A DNA stretch of 64,000 nucleotides from Chondrilla cf. caribensis. Its lineage: Eukaryota; Porifera; Demospongiae; Chondrillida; Chondrillidae. Below, piece after piece: positions 1-12,102 of the stretch (the first letter of the stretch is position 1; every line of letters begins with the position of its first letter). The notes beneath the pieces are model-generated. The model was given only the letters and a program-made list of their open reading frames with translations. It made no database searches and was not told the origin of the DNA. Position numbers and translations under genes: made by a program. The DNA is taken from the NCBI GenBank assembly GCA_964020155.1, contig OZ026559.1:930345-994344 (forward strand), read 5' to 3'.

Positions 1-3000
1 CCTCCACATCACCCATCAGGGTGGTACCTTCCCTCTCCATCCTTTTGGATCATGTGGAGGTGAACACCAAGTGGAGTGTTGTGCTACGTTGGAGGTTCCA
101 CCTGGTGTTGTGGGCAGTGGTGACACTGTGAGTGTCCACTATGCCATCATCCTGGACGGACCCTTCCAGTTCCCTGAGGAGTGGGAGAGAACAAGCGTGG
201 TTCTCTACATCGACTGTCCAGACAGTAGATTCCTAATTGAACCACTCACAGTGAACCTACATCACTGGGCTGTATCCTCTGGGACTTCTCGTATGTGTTT
301 CATGAAGTCCAGCCACCTTTTACAAAAGGATCAAGCCAAATTCACCTTTCAATATCATGCGAATGCTATCCCCTCCCAGCCCAACGTAGCAAGTGTGTAC
401 CTTAAGGATGACTTCTGTCTTGTATGTACATGTGTCGCAGCTACATCAGGCACTATGGTGATGTCAAGGTACTATGGGATATTGCTTAGTGACCCTCTGA
501 AAGACAGAGTTGAAAGGTTTTGGCTCTGTATCACTTATGCCGTACCATCATGGGTACAGGTGAGTAACTAACCTTGGATTCAGTTTTCTGTTAGTATTCT
601 GTATTTCATATCGCTTTTGATCCAAAGGCTGTAGCTGAGTATTATCGCAGGAGTGAAGGCTCAGAGGGCTGTTGTGAAATTCCAGAGTACGAGGAGATGC
701 AAATTAGCTATGGTAACAAGGTGAAGGTTGAGATGGAGAATGAAAGTGGTTTGGGATGGACTCTGTCGGTAACCAAGAAAGAGGTATGCATAGTGTGATG
801 TATAGTGTAGCTGTACATGCATGAGTATTATGTGTAGCTGAGACTTGCAATGGCTTGGGCACTTGTTCTATTTTGACAGTCTTACTATCGCAGTATTGTA
901 TGTGCCATTATTTAAAACTATATACATATGTACATATGCATTCATATATGCCTAAATACATAATATTACACCAATATTAAATGCATACATTCATATAAAG
1001 ACATACATACATACATTACGCCCACTTAAGTTGAACTCGCTTTACTCGAAATTCTGCTTATATCGAGCTGTCCTAGTATCCCCTGCCAAAATCCTATACA
1101 AATCCATACAAAATATTTCTAGTATGTCGAATTCTCATTACACGAATTTCTGCATAACTCGATGCTATTACACCAATCAACACGTGGCTCGATCTGTCTA
1201 TCTCGAAGATGTCAGGTCGAAAACTCCGTCCCTGAAAAAAAAGATTGAACTCACAGATGCTGTGGAGAAGCGACCAGCTGGAACGAAACAAGTAATTCAA
1301 GTTCAAAAACTCGTGGAGCTGTCGCCCTCACACTCAAATTACTTGAGCATCCTTACTAGGCTCATAACAACCTTCACTGAAGTTATTACGTTCATAGAAG
1401 CTGTTGTGCTTGAATTTCAGCCTAATTTATAATTCTCCGCGTTTCGAAATCAGCCATCTTCTCTCACGCAATATAAATTTGCTGTTGCGGGTATTCGCAG
1501 GAACAAATATCATGGCATGTTTGGAGAAGTGGAGTTTCTGATAAGTGGAAGTTCTTAGTTTAGCCCTAGAGATTCCTTATCCAGACTCCACTGTATGTAC
1601 ATGCATAAAATTGTGTACATATATACATACATACATACATATACTTCATATTATGGTTACATATAAGTCTGTATATCATAATATTATATTAGTGTATGCT
1701 CCATGTCTACAGTAATACTGCATGTGTACTACATAATATTCGTATATTATACTTACATATGCAAAGTTTTCTGTTCGTGTTTCAAATGTAGACTTTGTTA
1801 AGGGATGTGGATTCCTTGTCACGATACACCAGCTGTACAGAGAAGGAAAAAGCTGTGAGATTAGGCTCTTACCCCCCGTCGGCCAAGTTCAGAGTGACCT
1901 ACGACAATGTCCCTTCTCCTGAGACACACAAGCCGATAACCAAAAATGCCTGTTTATCGTCTGAAAGTGGTGACACAATCTCTCTCTCCTTTATGGTACA
2001 AGAAGAAAAGGGTTAGTTACTTGTTATCACATCAGTAGACGTAACTGATGTCTCAGCCAGAGATATGCATAGTATATACGTATAATATATACTTTTTGCT
2101 CAATGGATCATAATATGATTAAAATATACATCTAGAGCTGTGTCTGTGGTTTTCATGTTTATTATGTATCGTGGATGCCTCGCAAAGGAGAGGTACTTCA
2201 TTGTGCTTGCAAAATCGCTAATGGAGAAGATCCTCTATTCTGTAGCTGTCGACATCTTATCGAAATTCAGGATGAACATAAATACTCGAATCTTGGGTCA
2301 ATGCTTTATTTTAAACTAACACAAAACCTATTGTCCTTTGTTCTATTATAGTCATGTTTTGCAACATGCACTGTACGTCGAAAAAAGACGACCATTTTAT
2401 AATCACTACATTATACTGCATAATCACGAGTACCATAATAATTTGCAGATTAAACTCTCGCGGATGACCAGGCATTCCACTAAAACTGCAAAAGTTTAGT
2501 ACCACAAAAATTTCTGTGTATACGGTATGTCCAGGATTAAGTTGCATGATTCTTGTTTACATATTATGTAGCAATTCATATTCTGCACACTATAGGACCA
2601 TTTGTATTACTTGGAGATTGTCTGATTGTACGTAATATTTTAATATTAACTACTCAAAATGGGTTTTTAAGGTCTAACATTATAATTGTTCTGTCTTGGC
2701 GTATTCAGGGTTAAAGCTTATTATGTATCCATTAATATGAACAACTTAATTTTTTAAAGTGTAATTGAGTCCCTCAGGTATCCCGTATGCAGGTATCTAG
2801 TTAACAATGTCTAGCACTCTTCAAAAATGGATGTATGAAACAGACAAGTGCATGTGCACTGTGCAATTGAACCATAATTGCAATTGTAACTGTAATAGTA
2901 GCTGTTCATTTAAGCATATATAATGTTCACTCTTCCTATCTATAGCAACAGATCCAATTGTCCCATCAGCTGCTATTACTGATGTCAATATGCCATCAAA

Positions 3001-5795
3001 TGGACATGTACAAGGTTCATGGACAGAGACGACTGACTCTTCTCAGGGTATGGTAGTTGTCTGCATGTATACATTACCTATAGATGCGTACATGTGTACA
3101 ATGTACATATATATATGGTATAATATAGATGGCGACAACCTTGGTGAACCGTCCAAGCCACTGACAGTACAGCACCTGATGCCCTACATCAATGATCTTG
3201 CTGATGAGGTGGTATCAATCTCTGGATGGCTCGATATGGGCAGTGAGTTGGAAGTGATTAAGAGAACACTGGGCATGATAACCCCCAGGGAACAGCTACA
3301 AGAGCTCCTGAAGAAATGGTTGGAAGACACTGAACGTCTCACTGCCCCTCACACTTGGGAGTACTTTGTAAGAGTGGTTCGAGGAGTCAGGAAGGGACAT
3401 GTGGCTGATAGAATTGTGGAAGATGTGTTTACAGGTGACAACTACTGTGGGTATATGTGCAAAGCCTGATTATTTTCAAATTTGCTGGTAACACGCATTC
3501 GTTTGGACACTGTAAAACATGTCCCAACACCTATCACCACAACCAACAATTTGAATATGAACAAACAAATTGTTTATCTATTGTATACATACAGGCATGC
3601 ACTCACACACATACAATGTGTACGTATGTAATGCTACATAATATACTATTTTGCCCTTTTACTAATTTACAGATGGTGGACTACCACCTGATCCCGTAGC
3701 TCTGGAGAAGTATGTAATCTCCAAAATGGCCGACAATTGGTACCAATTCGGCATTCATCTTGGGTTACCTGAGGACACTTTGAAGGCCATTGATGATTCT
3801 AAATTGAAGATCAGAAATTCCACTCGATGTTCGATTATGTTTCAACAATGGATGGAAGAAATTGGTCCTTTTGAGAACAAGATGGACAAGATAGAACAAG
3901 CCATGAAAGAAGTTATGAAGGTAAAATGAGTAATTGTACAGCCAACTGGTTCCCAATTGGCCAAATCCGCCATACATATACACATGTCTTCATACAGCGG
4001 CACTCTGCGGTTACTGACACCTACATATGTACATAGGTAATGCTATATACGTTTGAACTATTGGTACCTGAATAAGGTGGTGGTTCTGGACTCATTCCAT
4101 TGGGAACCACTGCTGCATTCAACATGGTCTTTCTCAGCAAGTTCATTGTTCTCAGCATGGCAACTTGGCTGGAACTCAAAGCATGCTGAATCCAAGTCTT
4201 CTGCTTTGTATTATACTTACGTATGTGATATGTATTGTATACATGTCCCTTTAAATTACTGGTATTGTGAGACAAATGGCATTTCTTGTCTGTGGATTTG
4301 GTATATGATGTACTTCAACAATAACATGCATTTTGATTGGTTACCATGGAATCTCCTTGTAGTATTGTATCACATTGGTTCATGAATGCAAATCGTACTT
4401 GCTAGCAGTAACACACACTTGCACAGAGCCAAAGGTAATATGATATTTTTACCTTATTAGACTGGAGATGAGAAATCAGGAATGACATCCATGTGTGGAA
4501 GTGAACAAGGTATACACATGTGCATATGTAGGTTCCGTGAAAAATCTTCACAGTAGAATTTCCAGTTGGCCTGGGAGGCATCCGTAGAGTTTGAAGAAAA
4601 GGCTACTGAATATCCATGGGTATATTGGGAAGGCTAATGATCTCCCCTCAGAGGAATCTATGTAATAGTCTACACTTTGTGCACAATTACATATTAATTA
4701 TTTGCTTATTGTATTTTTAGAAGGAGAGGCATCTCCGATAAGCAATGATGCAATCCCTGCTTGGGTAGAGAAAATGGCCGACAATTGGTTCAATTTTGGT
4801 GTTGCCCTTGGCTTCTCTGAAGGGGACTTACAGTTCATCAAGGATTCCAATGACGATGATGTAGCACGTTGTTCTGCCATGATGTATCGTTGGCTAAGAA
4901 CTGGTGATCGAAGGGAAAAGACCTACGAGAGGTTGTTACGAGCAGAAAAGGAAGTTACTCCTCCAGTGGCTACCAGTGGGAGGTACACAGAACCACCACC
5001 TGATTCAGGTACCAATAGTTCAAACACTAATGCCCACAAATTCTAGTCCTGGCCTTACATTGATTGTACATGTACGTATATGTATATACGTACGTATGTA
5101 CAAGAATTACATGTAAATATAATACTGTGGGTATATTGGGGAAGGCTAATAATCTCTCCTCAGAGGAATCTTTGTATTAATGTACATTTTGTACACAGTT
5201 ACAAAATAATTTAAATATTTTATTTTTAGAAGGAGAGGTATCTCCGATAAGCAATGATGCAATCCCTGCTTGGGTGGAGAAAATGGCTGACAATTGGTTC
5301 AATTTTGGTGTTGCCCTCGGCTTCTCTGAAGAGGACTTACAGTCCATCAGGGATTCTAATGACGATGATGTAGCTCGTTGTTCTGCCATGATGTATTGTT
5401 GGCTAAGAACTGGTGATCGAAGGGAAAAGACCCACGAGAGGTTGTTACGAGCAGCAAAGGAAGTTACTCCTCCAGTGGCTACCAGTTGGAGGTACACAGA
5501 ACCACCACCTTATTCAGGTACCAATAGTTCAGACACTAATGCCTACAACAAATGCTGGATCAGGCCTTACATTGATTGTACATGTACGTATATAGTTAAC
5601 TTGATGTTCAATCACTAAGGTGGCTGTCACAGAGCATTACATGTATATACATACATTCGTATGTAGTACATGCATGTTTGTTACTACAAAATGATCATTT
5701 AGTCAAGTCAGCTAACATATGCATAGCATTATAGAGCACTCTTGTCTTCTACAGAATCTGAAACAGTTGACCCAAGCGGAGGAACCTTAGTTTAA
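1..5795 (+). CDS. Family member A (5' partial): ZU5 - UPA-like - DD1 - DD2 - DD3 - DD3 protein
   Basis: Exons seen: 1-559 (ZU5, cut by the window edge), 628-783 and 1792-2011 (UPA-like), 2946-3047 (linker), 3129-3434 (DD1), 3673-3920 (DD2), 4461-4509 (small linker), 4721-5008 (DD3a), 5230-5517 (DD3b), 5755-5795 (tail, stop TAA). Frame is kept across all junctions. The ZU5 exon shows the family signs: a GGTF strand near its start, PPGVV, a VSVHYAI strand, and the closing HHWA. Each death domain has the W..FG..LG pattern of a six-helix fold. The DD3 exon is present twice in tandem, both 288 nt and phase 1-1, giving four death domains. The tail reads SETVDPSGGTLV, unlike the VPHY tail of C, D and E. 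The 49-nt small exon is one codon shorter than in C, D and F. Membrane exons, if present, lie upstream of the window. Expected role: cytosolic adaptor platform (inference). Confidence 0.85.
1020..1593. mobile_element. Probable degenerate DNA transposon in intron of member A
   Basis: The segment is absent from the matching intron of C (24266-24331). Its right end reads ..CCAGACTCCACTG before TA, the kind of end seen in TA-inserting elements, and it contains many TCGA-rich motifs. I could not find the matching left terminus. No recognisable transposase is encoded. Confidence 0.4.
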
Positions 5796-7081
5796 ACCTA
5801 AAGTACTAGGATGTTTTTTATACCCATCATGGTGCACGAACATTGCTTTTTTATTTCTTAGCTGTACATTTTTTACCAATTGCAATAGTTGTATGTTTAG
5901 TTTCATAATGTTCTTAATGTTCCCAAATGTTAATATACCATGTTTTGGTATTCTGATGTGTGTACCATCTCTATATTCAAGATATGACACACCTTTCAGT
6001 GAATTTCTATTTGTTTATAATTCCCATGTCACCAGTATGATACTTCAACTGATCAGTCTACAGAGATTTTCTTTCTGATGTTTGTGCAATGTACCTTGTG
6101 TGTATTACTGTGGCATTGTACCATTTGTGTTATTAGCTACCTCTCAAATTTATAAAGATAGTTACAATTTAGGAATAATTTATAATGCATAACAAATGTA
6201 CCACAATATAATGCTGATAAATCTTGAATAATAATAATTAATGCCCATATATATATATATATATATATACTTATAGCAAGAGGTTTATGACTAATAATAT
6301 AACTTAGATTATTTATAGCTAAGACCTGTATTTAATTGCTCAAATACGTATATAGGCCTACATCAGTAAGAAATTAGAGCAAAGAATTATACACAATTTA
6401 TATATAAGTTTATATAGGACATGATTTGCAGCTGGTACAAGCCTCCACTGGCCGTGGACCACATGCAAACTTGTATTAACAAGGTAGTCCGCCATTTTTC
6501 CGTATATAGCATCACATTTGAAGCCATTTTATTATGTATTCAATTCGCCAAAGCATCTCTGCTTGTCTCCTTTGTGGCCATGGGATAAACCGTACATGTT
6601 CGATTTTCTAACTAGAGCTGGAGGTGAGATACATTGTTTAAAATGCATCATCTGTCTTCGATATCAAATTAAGTGTGGAATGGGGTAATTTGAGACACTT
6701 CACCATACACAAGACATTAACTACACACCGCCATTAATAAATATCATTGAAAACAGAACGTTATCCTCTTCCTTTGAAAAACGTTAGTAATCATACGCGT
6801 TCACACTGTGTAAGGTGTATTTGTTGTGTCCGAGGTGAATGTCTGCAGTGTCTCGAGTGTCTGTAGTGTTGCTCCATGGACCCTTTTTAAATGAACAAAT
6901 TGTCGACGTCTTTCTAGAATGCTGACCCTGCACACATACAAGTTAGTGCTATTTTATATAATGTACAACCTTTACTGTATCAGTAATGCTGTGTGTGTGC
7001 GTGTGTGCGTGCGTGCGTGCGTGTGTGCGTGTGTGCGTACGTGTGTGCGTGTGTGCATGTGTGCGTACGTGTGTGTGTGTG

Positions 7082-7125
<44 letters not shown>

Positions 7126-7501
7126 GTGTGGTGAGTGTGTGGGGGTGTGGTGTGAGTGTGGGGGTGTACTCATATGCATATTGTTGCCTGTACACTTTTT
7201 TACATCAGATAGTACGAGATGTATAGTATGTATATAAGTGCAAGCAAACAGTGGAGATTGTATGTAGGACCATCCAAGAGATCACTGAAAGGTGGTTATT
7301 AAGGATAGGTGGTTTATTTTATAGAGGTGCTTCACTATAGCTGAATTGATATAGAGGATAGTCCAATAACGGTCACTGAGGACAGGTGGTCCTTGTGTAC
7401 AGGCGATCTTTATATCAGGTTCCTCTCCATCATGTTTCTGTGGTGGTTTGAGGTATAATTCAGTGATGTGTATCTCCTCACCTTGCCAACTCCTCTTACA
7501 G
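5796..7501. other. Intergenic A to HAT1 copy 1; duplicate of 36786-38263
   Basis: AT-rich sequence collinear with 36786-38263. It holds a (TA)n tract at about 6247-6269, a possible first exon for the HAT1 fragment ending at a GTGAGA donor (6623) with an in-frame ATG, and a long interrupted (GT)n tract at about 6985-7124. No other gene is seen. Confidence 0.5.
6985..7124. repeat. (GT)n microsatellite, interrupted
   Basis: About 140 bases of GT with CG interruptions upstream of the HAT1 fragment. The equivalent place in the second duplicate (37858-37930) is a short GGGTGT-type tract. Confidence 0.9.
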
Positions 7502-8000
7502 TGGAAGAACTTTCTGATGACTTTGTAGCTCTCAGAGACTACCTGGACTGCAGGAATGCCCTGACCCTGTCCTGCTTCCAGCCTCCTGTCATCCATGAAC
7601 CGTTTGGTGATCACACCGTGCAGGAGTGTAGGGAGAGACTGAAATTGAACAAGGTGCGTGCATGGGCTAGAGGAGCCAGGCATGTAATTTGGTGCTGTCG
7701 GCCATTTTGAGTCTTAAATACATGGGCTAAGGCAGCCAGATATGTTATTCTGCTGTTGTCTCCCATGTTGGGCCTTACTGCCCATACAGTTCACACACTA
7801 ATAGAATGGTCTCAATTGTGACACACACACACATTGCAGTAACAAAAGTGGAAAGTTAGATGATCCACACTGCTTGGGATTACTCTGTACTCTGTGTTCT
7901 TTAGCAATGATCTCGTAAAGTTTATGAAGTGCTTCGTTTAAGAATATACGTAGGTTGATGGTGAAGAGTAGGCTGAATGCTCCCTACCAGGTGTGTGTGT

Positions 8001-8052
<52 letters not shown>

Positions 8053-8335
8053 TGTGTGTGTGTGTATGTGTGTGTGTATGTTTGTGTGACTGTATACATT
8101 TTGTCAGTTTGTTCATGGGTGTCAATGAAACATGCTTTCATTTTCATTACAGAAAGAACAGAAGACGATAGAGAAGTTGATCGAGAAGAACATCTCTCAT
8201 CCGGAAGAGCTCAAACTGGCTGGTTCAAATCTTTCAAAAGAGGAGAGAGTGAAGAAGTTGGAGGAGGACTACACTGCCCTGGAACTGCAGTATTGTAGAG
8301 TGATTGAGAAACTGGGATCTCACACTTGTGTCTGA
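7502..8335 (+). pseudogene. HAT1: HAT1 C-terminal fragment, copy 1 (damaged)
   Basis: Three exons: 7502-7653, 7905-7990, 8153-8335 (stop TGA). The product resembles the helical C-terminal part of histone acetyltransferase 1: an NK-Q-R-VYE-LRL segment, a YRL..KSRL..PY segment, a PEEL motif and a closing YCRVIEKL helix. The N-terminal region and catalytic GNAT fold are absent. The middle exon is broken. Relative to copy 2 its second codon CAA has become TGA and about 31 bases are missing after the LR codons, which shifts the frame. The first and third exons remain open and nearly identical to copy 2, so decay is recent. The intron-2 donor lies inside a (GT)n microsatellite. The copy sits 1.7 kb downstream of member A. 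Confidence 0.75.
7991..8090. repeat. (GT)n microsatellite at a splice donor
   Basis: Starts at the exon end CCAG of HAT1 copy 1, so the first GT is the intron donor. Confidence 0.9.
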
Positions 8336-9034
8336 TGTGTGTGTGTGTGTGGCCGAATGTGATGTGTTTCCATGCTGATGTAATTTATGACTAGTAAAAA
8401 TGTTTTTGGAGCCTGATTTCTTCAGCATCATGTTACTCAGTTATGTATTGGGGTCTTGCTGTGTATTTGGGACATACGTATCATCGAAGTGACCGACCAT
8501 CTTACTAGATAGATACCAGATAATGGAGTGTCCTCTTAGCCTGATGTTACTATAAATAGTATATTATGCTGCCCTATTTATAGCCCCTTAACTCTTATTA
8601 CCAAGCGGTTTAGCAAGGTTAATTGTTTCCATCCCATATGCAAGTCCAGTCGAGGTTGCCCCACGACTTTCGTAGTGTTATTTGGGATAATTTGGCCAAT
8701 GTGCAAATATTTGAATGCAATTGTGGCACTACTTCAATAATGCAGTATATGTATGTGTATTAGGTACTAGGTAACTTGTTTGGGAACATAATTACCCACT
8801 TCAGTAATAATATGGTACAATTGGCTAATGTTGGTTGTCGTGATTGGCCCGTATGTTATTTCCTAAGACAGCAGATGGATTTAACATTGTATAATATAGG
8901 AAACATGCCTTTTAATATATATGATAAAACAGCTGACTATATTAATCATAGAAATATAGAATACACTGTATACAGTCGTATAAAACTATAGAATATACAT
9001 CTAATTATACCTATGATGCATATGCAAATGGTAG

Positions 9035-9295
9035 CTATTTGGGAGGGTTATAGTAAAGAATTGATTCTTGATTGTTAGGCTGATCTATAAGGTCTGTATA
9101 TCTAATTCTGATACTGTATGTATGTACCTTTATCCATATACTTATATGTAGAGAAACTATTCTAGTTGGTGAGGTAGACGTGACTAGACTGTCTGGAGAA
9201 GGGAATTCCCTCCCTTTCTGCACCTCTGGCAGTTGAACCTGAGACGTTCTAGCTAATTACCAGACTAATAGTTAGCGGGTTAAGCTACCAGGTAT
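9035..9295 (-). mobile_element. Possible tRNA-derived SINE
   Basis: On the minus strand, from about 9295, a TGGTAGCTTAACCCG box resembling a pol III A box is followed about 50 bases later by AGGTTCAACTGCC resembling a B box, the spacing of a tRNA promoter. No cloverleaf with a good acceptor stem can be drawn, so it is not called a tRNA. No second copy is in the window. Confidence 0.3.
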
Positions 9296-9332
9296 GTTCT
9301 ACGTATGTGCAGATACCTCGCTACGTATTATA

Positions 9333-9360
9333 CCATAGATACTGTATACAGTATCTATGA
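9333..9360. mobile_element. 28-bp palindromic mini-element, copy 1, TSD TTATA
   Basis: CCATAGATACT and its near-perfect inverse meet at the centre. TTATA flanks both sides (9328-9332 and 9361-9365). The last base is A instead of G. Confidence 0.7.
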
Positions 9361-10715
9361 TTATACAGACCTAGGTTAGATTTCGTGACGTCACAAATAT
9401 AATATTCTGACATAATTGCAAATGTCTGGCGAAAATGGACGCAGCATAGCTGCCTATTATAGATGACCCCAACGACGGATCGACGAACCCTTCTCCCCCG
9501 ACACGAAATTGACAGTTTTGTTTCATAGAAAAGTTGAAAATCGTTGGAAATTGAACGATTTGCGTGCAAAGAAAATCGAAAGGGGCCTTAGTGAACAATA
9601 TTGGGCCCAAGCATGCAAGTGCGTGGGTAGCAACTTCTGAGCCCCCTATAGTTTCAGACCGGAAGCCATAAAATTATGTCAAGACCGTAAAACCTCACTA
9701 ACGCTGGGAATTATATCAACAAAGATTTGATCTTGGCGATCCTGTGCATTCGTGACAGCCCGTATTGATCAGGTAGGCCTCTTATACTATAATTTCATAA
9801 AGTTAACGTAAATGTGACAAGATAACCATGTATGTAATTTCGGACGGCCCAATTCGAAATCCGATAAATCTTCCATGCTCGGTCAAAAGATATCAGACCA
9901 CAGAATGCTGTGTTATACTTAAAATAGGGTTTAAATTTAGGTCACTAACTTACCCTTCAACACTTATAATAGCTAGCTATAGCTGAACACAGTGGTGCAT
10001 GCTTGTTCCACACTTATGGCATATAAGACGCGTTTCAACATTTCTTTCTGCCAGTTGAGAACTCGGCTTATAGGGCTAAAACCTCATTTTAAAATTTTGA
10101 GTGTCACTTGTTAAGGGTTATAGAATTAGGGTTTCAGAAACTTCGACTGCATGCATGGAGCATATACCATTGGTATCTAAGGTCTATGGTTACATTTCAG
10201 TTTTTATTTTTGTGAAAGTAATCATTGAAACACGATGACTCAACTAAATAAAATTAGAATCAAAGTCAGCCTACAACTATTATTTTATAATTAATTGTAG
10301 TTACTTCAGATTTCCAAGCTCCCCCTCCCTCACATATATTTTTCAGCCAGTTAGGTAGGCCAGATCAGCTCATTATTCTCTCAGTACAGTCTTAGACTAT
10401 TATTATTATTCATTGGACCAGGGTGTGTTGAATGGGAGTACATGCAACTTGATCCTGATTGTACTACTATTAATAATAATGGTAGGCCTATAAGTTGTAT
10501 AGTATTTATGGAAAAAATGAGGTGTCTATGTAATCTCAATTGTAGTGAAGTGTCCTGCTGCATGTGTGTATATTGTGTGCATAAGTGTGTAGTGCATCAT
10601 TTCAAATAACTCAATCACCTAATACTATGCTGTTTGTTGTTTATTATGCTGTAATATCATAATCACACTAGTCACGTACTAGTGGATTGATTTCTGTGAT
10701 ATATGTTTTTTTTAG

Positions 10716-10927
10716 AATTACATGTTGCTGGTGTTATTTTCCTGCTGCTGATTTGAGTTATGAATCCTTTGATCATGATCGGGTATGTAATTATTTACAT
10801 AATCATATTATTCACTATAATAAAAGCCTGTGTTATATGTTACTAAATGCTATATTCAATGATTGCAGGTCGTTGTGGAATGCAATGCTTAAACCGACTA
10901 AACAACCTCGTCCATCCATCCCCTTTG
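10716..10927 (+). other. Weak candidate exons upstream of member B
   Basis: Two segments, 10716-10782 and 10869-10927, are bounded by AG and GT and could encode a short hydrophobic/cysteine-rich stretch and a basic stretch. Their phases do not join each other or the exon at 12103, and neither resembles the membrane exons of C-F. They are recorded only because B lacks a visible start. Confidence 0.15.
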
Positions 10928-11172
10928 GTAGGTAGTTAAGTTGAAGAAAATCTTCCTTAATTTAAAATCTAATGAAAAAGTTAATAATGTAAACATTGGA
11001 ATTGGCAGTAATTTATTGCTGCAACTGCATTATTTGTGTATGTAGGATAATGTGTAATTTATATGATAATATGCATGTAATATTTACATTTCTCACTGTA
11101 AACATTGGGCAAACTGTTTACAATTAATTTGGTAGAGGCTTATGATTGCTATGGCATAGATAGGGGACTTTT

Positions 11173-11270
11173 GACTGTGGAGGTCTTTGTAAGTTACAAT
11201 TCTGAAGAAATATATAATTCCAATCACTTATATTTCTTCAGTATTGTAACTGACGAAGACCTCCACAGTC
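11173..11270. repeat. Long hairpin
   Basis: Arms of about 42 bases (starting GACTGTGGAGGTCTT) pair with few mismatches around a loop of about 14 bases; weaker pairing extends outward. It may be a foldback element or a small-RNA precursor. Confidence 0.7.
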
Positions 11271-11414
11271 GAAATGTCTTGTATTTCAATCATTTCAATC
11301 TGTTTCAATCTATTTCACACCACGTAATTGCTCAAAAATTATCCAGTTTCCCCTGTTTATACAATTAGTGGGATAGATTGTTATCATAACAATGGGTGCA
11401 AATGGTTAAATCTT

Positions 11415-11799
11415 AAGCCATGTTCACACTTGGCTTCTTATCAGTATTGAATCCGGATTATTTGCGTTCACACTGCAATCCACTTATGAGCAAATCCCAA
11501 TTCCATGCAGATTAGCCAATCCACCTCAGGTGGTGAATTGAATCCAGATTCAATCACGATTGTGCTCAGATGATTCGATCTTCATCTTTTTGTGAGCCAT
11601 AATGGACCAAAGTCGGAAAACCACTAACAAAGAAACTGACATTTGCCAAGCTGCCATTTCGAACATGTGGCCTACATGGGCAATCACGACCCCAATGTAC
11701 ATAGTGTGAACACAATTGCTATCAGAGTGATTGGGATACAATCCGGATTTGATCCTATATCTGGACCAAATCTGCATGGAACAAGTGTGAACAGGGCTT
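11415..11799. mobile_element. MITE with TTCACACTTG termini
   Basis: Eighteen-base inverted termini, AAGCCATGTTCACACTTG and its inverse with one mismatch. Internal AATCCGGATT-type motifs recur in inverted order. There is no open frame of note. Direct repeats at the ends are not clear. Confidence 0.75.
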
Positions 11800-12102
11800 T
11801 ATAGTTAGTCTTGTTCGGATCCTCACACTTAAAACACATAGAAGCTTAATAGATTGATGTCTATTTATTTGGACAATTACGCAGGTCACTTGGTAAATTT
11901 ATTGCAACATTTCACCCTCTTGGGCTTCTTCAGGCAATGTTTACAAAACTTGATAGGTGTGTAATGATAACCAATCAGAGCTTAGCTGGGCTTAGACAGG
12001 ATTCTCCTTTTATACCAGCCATATTGTGGTGTGGAGATCTCCTGTTTAAATAATTTGAACTTGAACTTGAACTTGATATGACATCCTATCTTTACCTCTT
12101 AG

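Larger units (their letters stand above)
8336..12102. other. Intergenic HAT1 copy 1 to member B
   Basis: No convincing gene. Contains a SINE-like segment, a mini palindromic element at 9333, a long hairpin at 11173 and a MITE at 11415, listed separately. From about 11830 to 12050 there is an unclassified stretch with a CTCTTGGGCTTCTTCAGGCA motif that looks like repeat-element sequence. Confidence 0.4.

Noticed and set aside
1031..1432. 133-codon frame in an intron of member A as an independent gene
   Set aside because: Lies in an insertion absent from paralogues and resembles transposon-type sequence; no domain recognised.
6919..8171. Open frames encoding runs of CV or HT at microsatellites (also at 16.7, 38.7, 42.4, 43.8, 48.4 and 61.5 kb)
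   Set aside because: They are translations of (GT)n/(AC)n repeats; no splice or codon evidence of coding.
9225..9295. tRNA gene on the minus strand
   Set aside because: A- and B-box-like motifs exist but acceptor and anticodon stems do not pair; kept only as a possible SINE.
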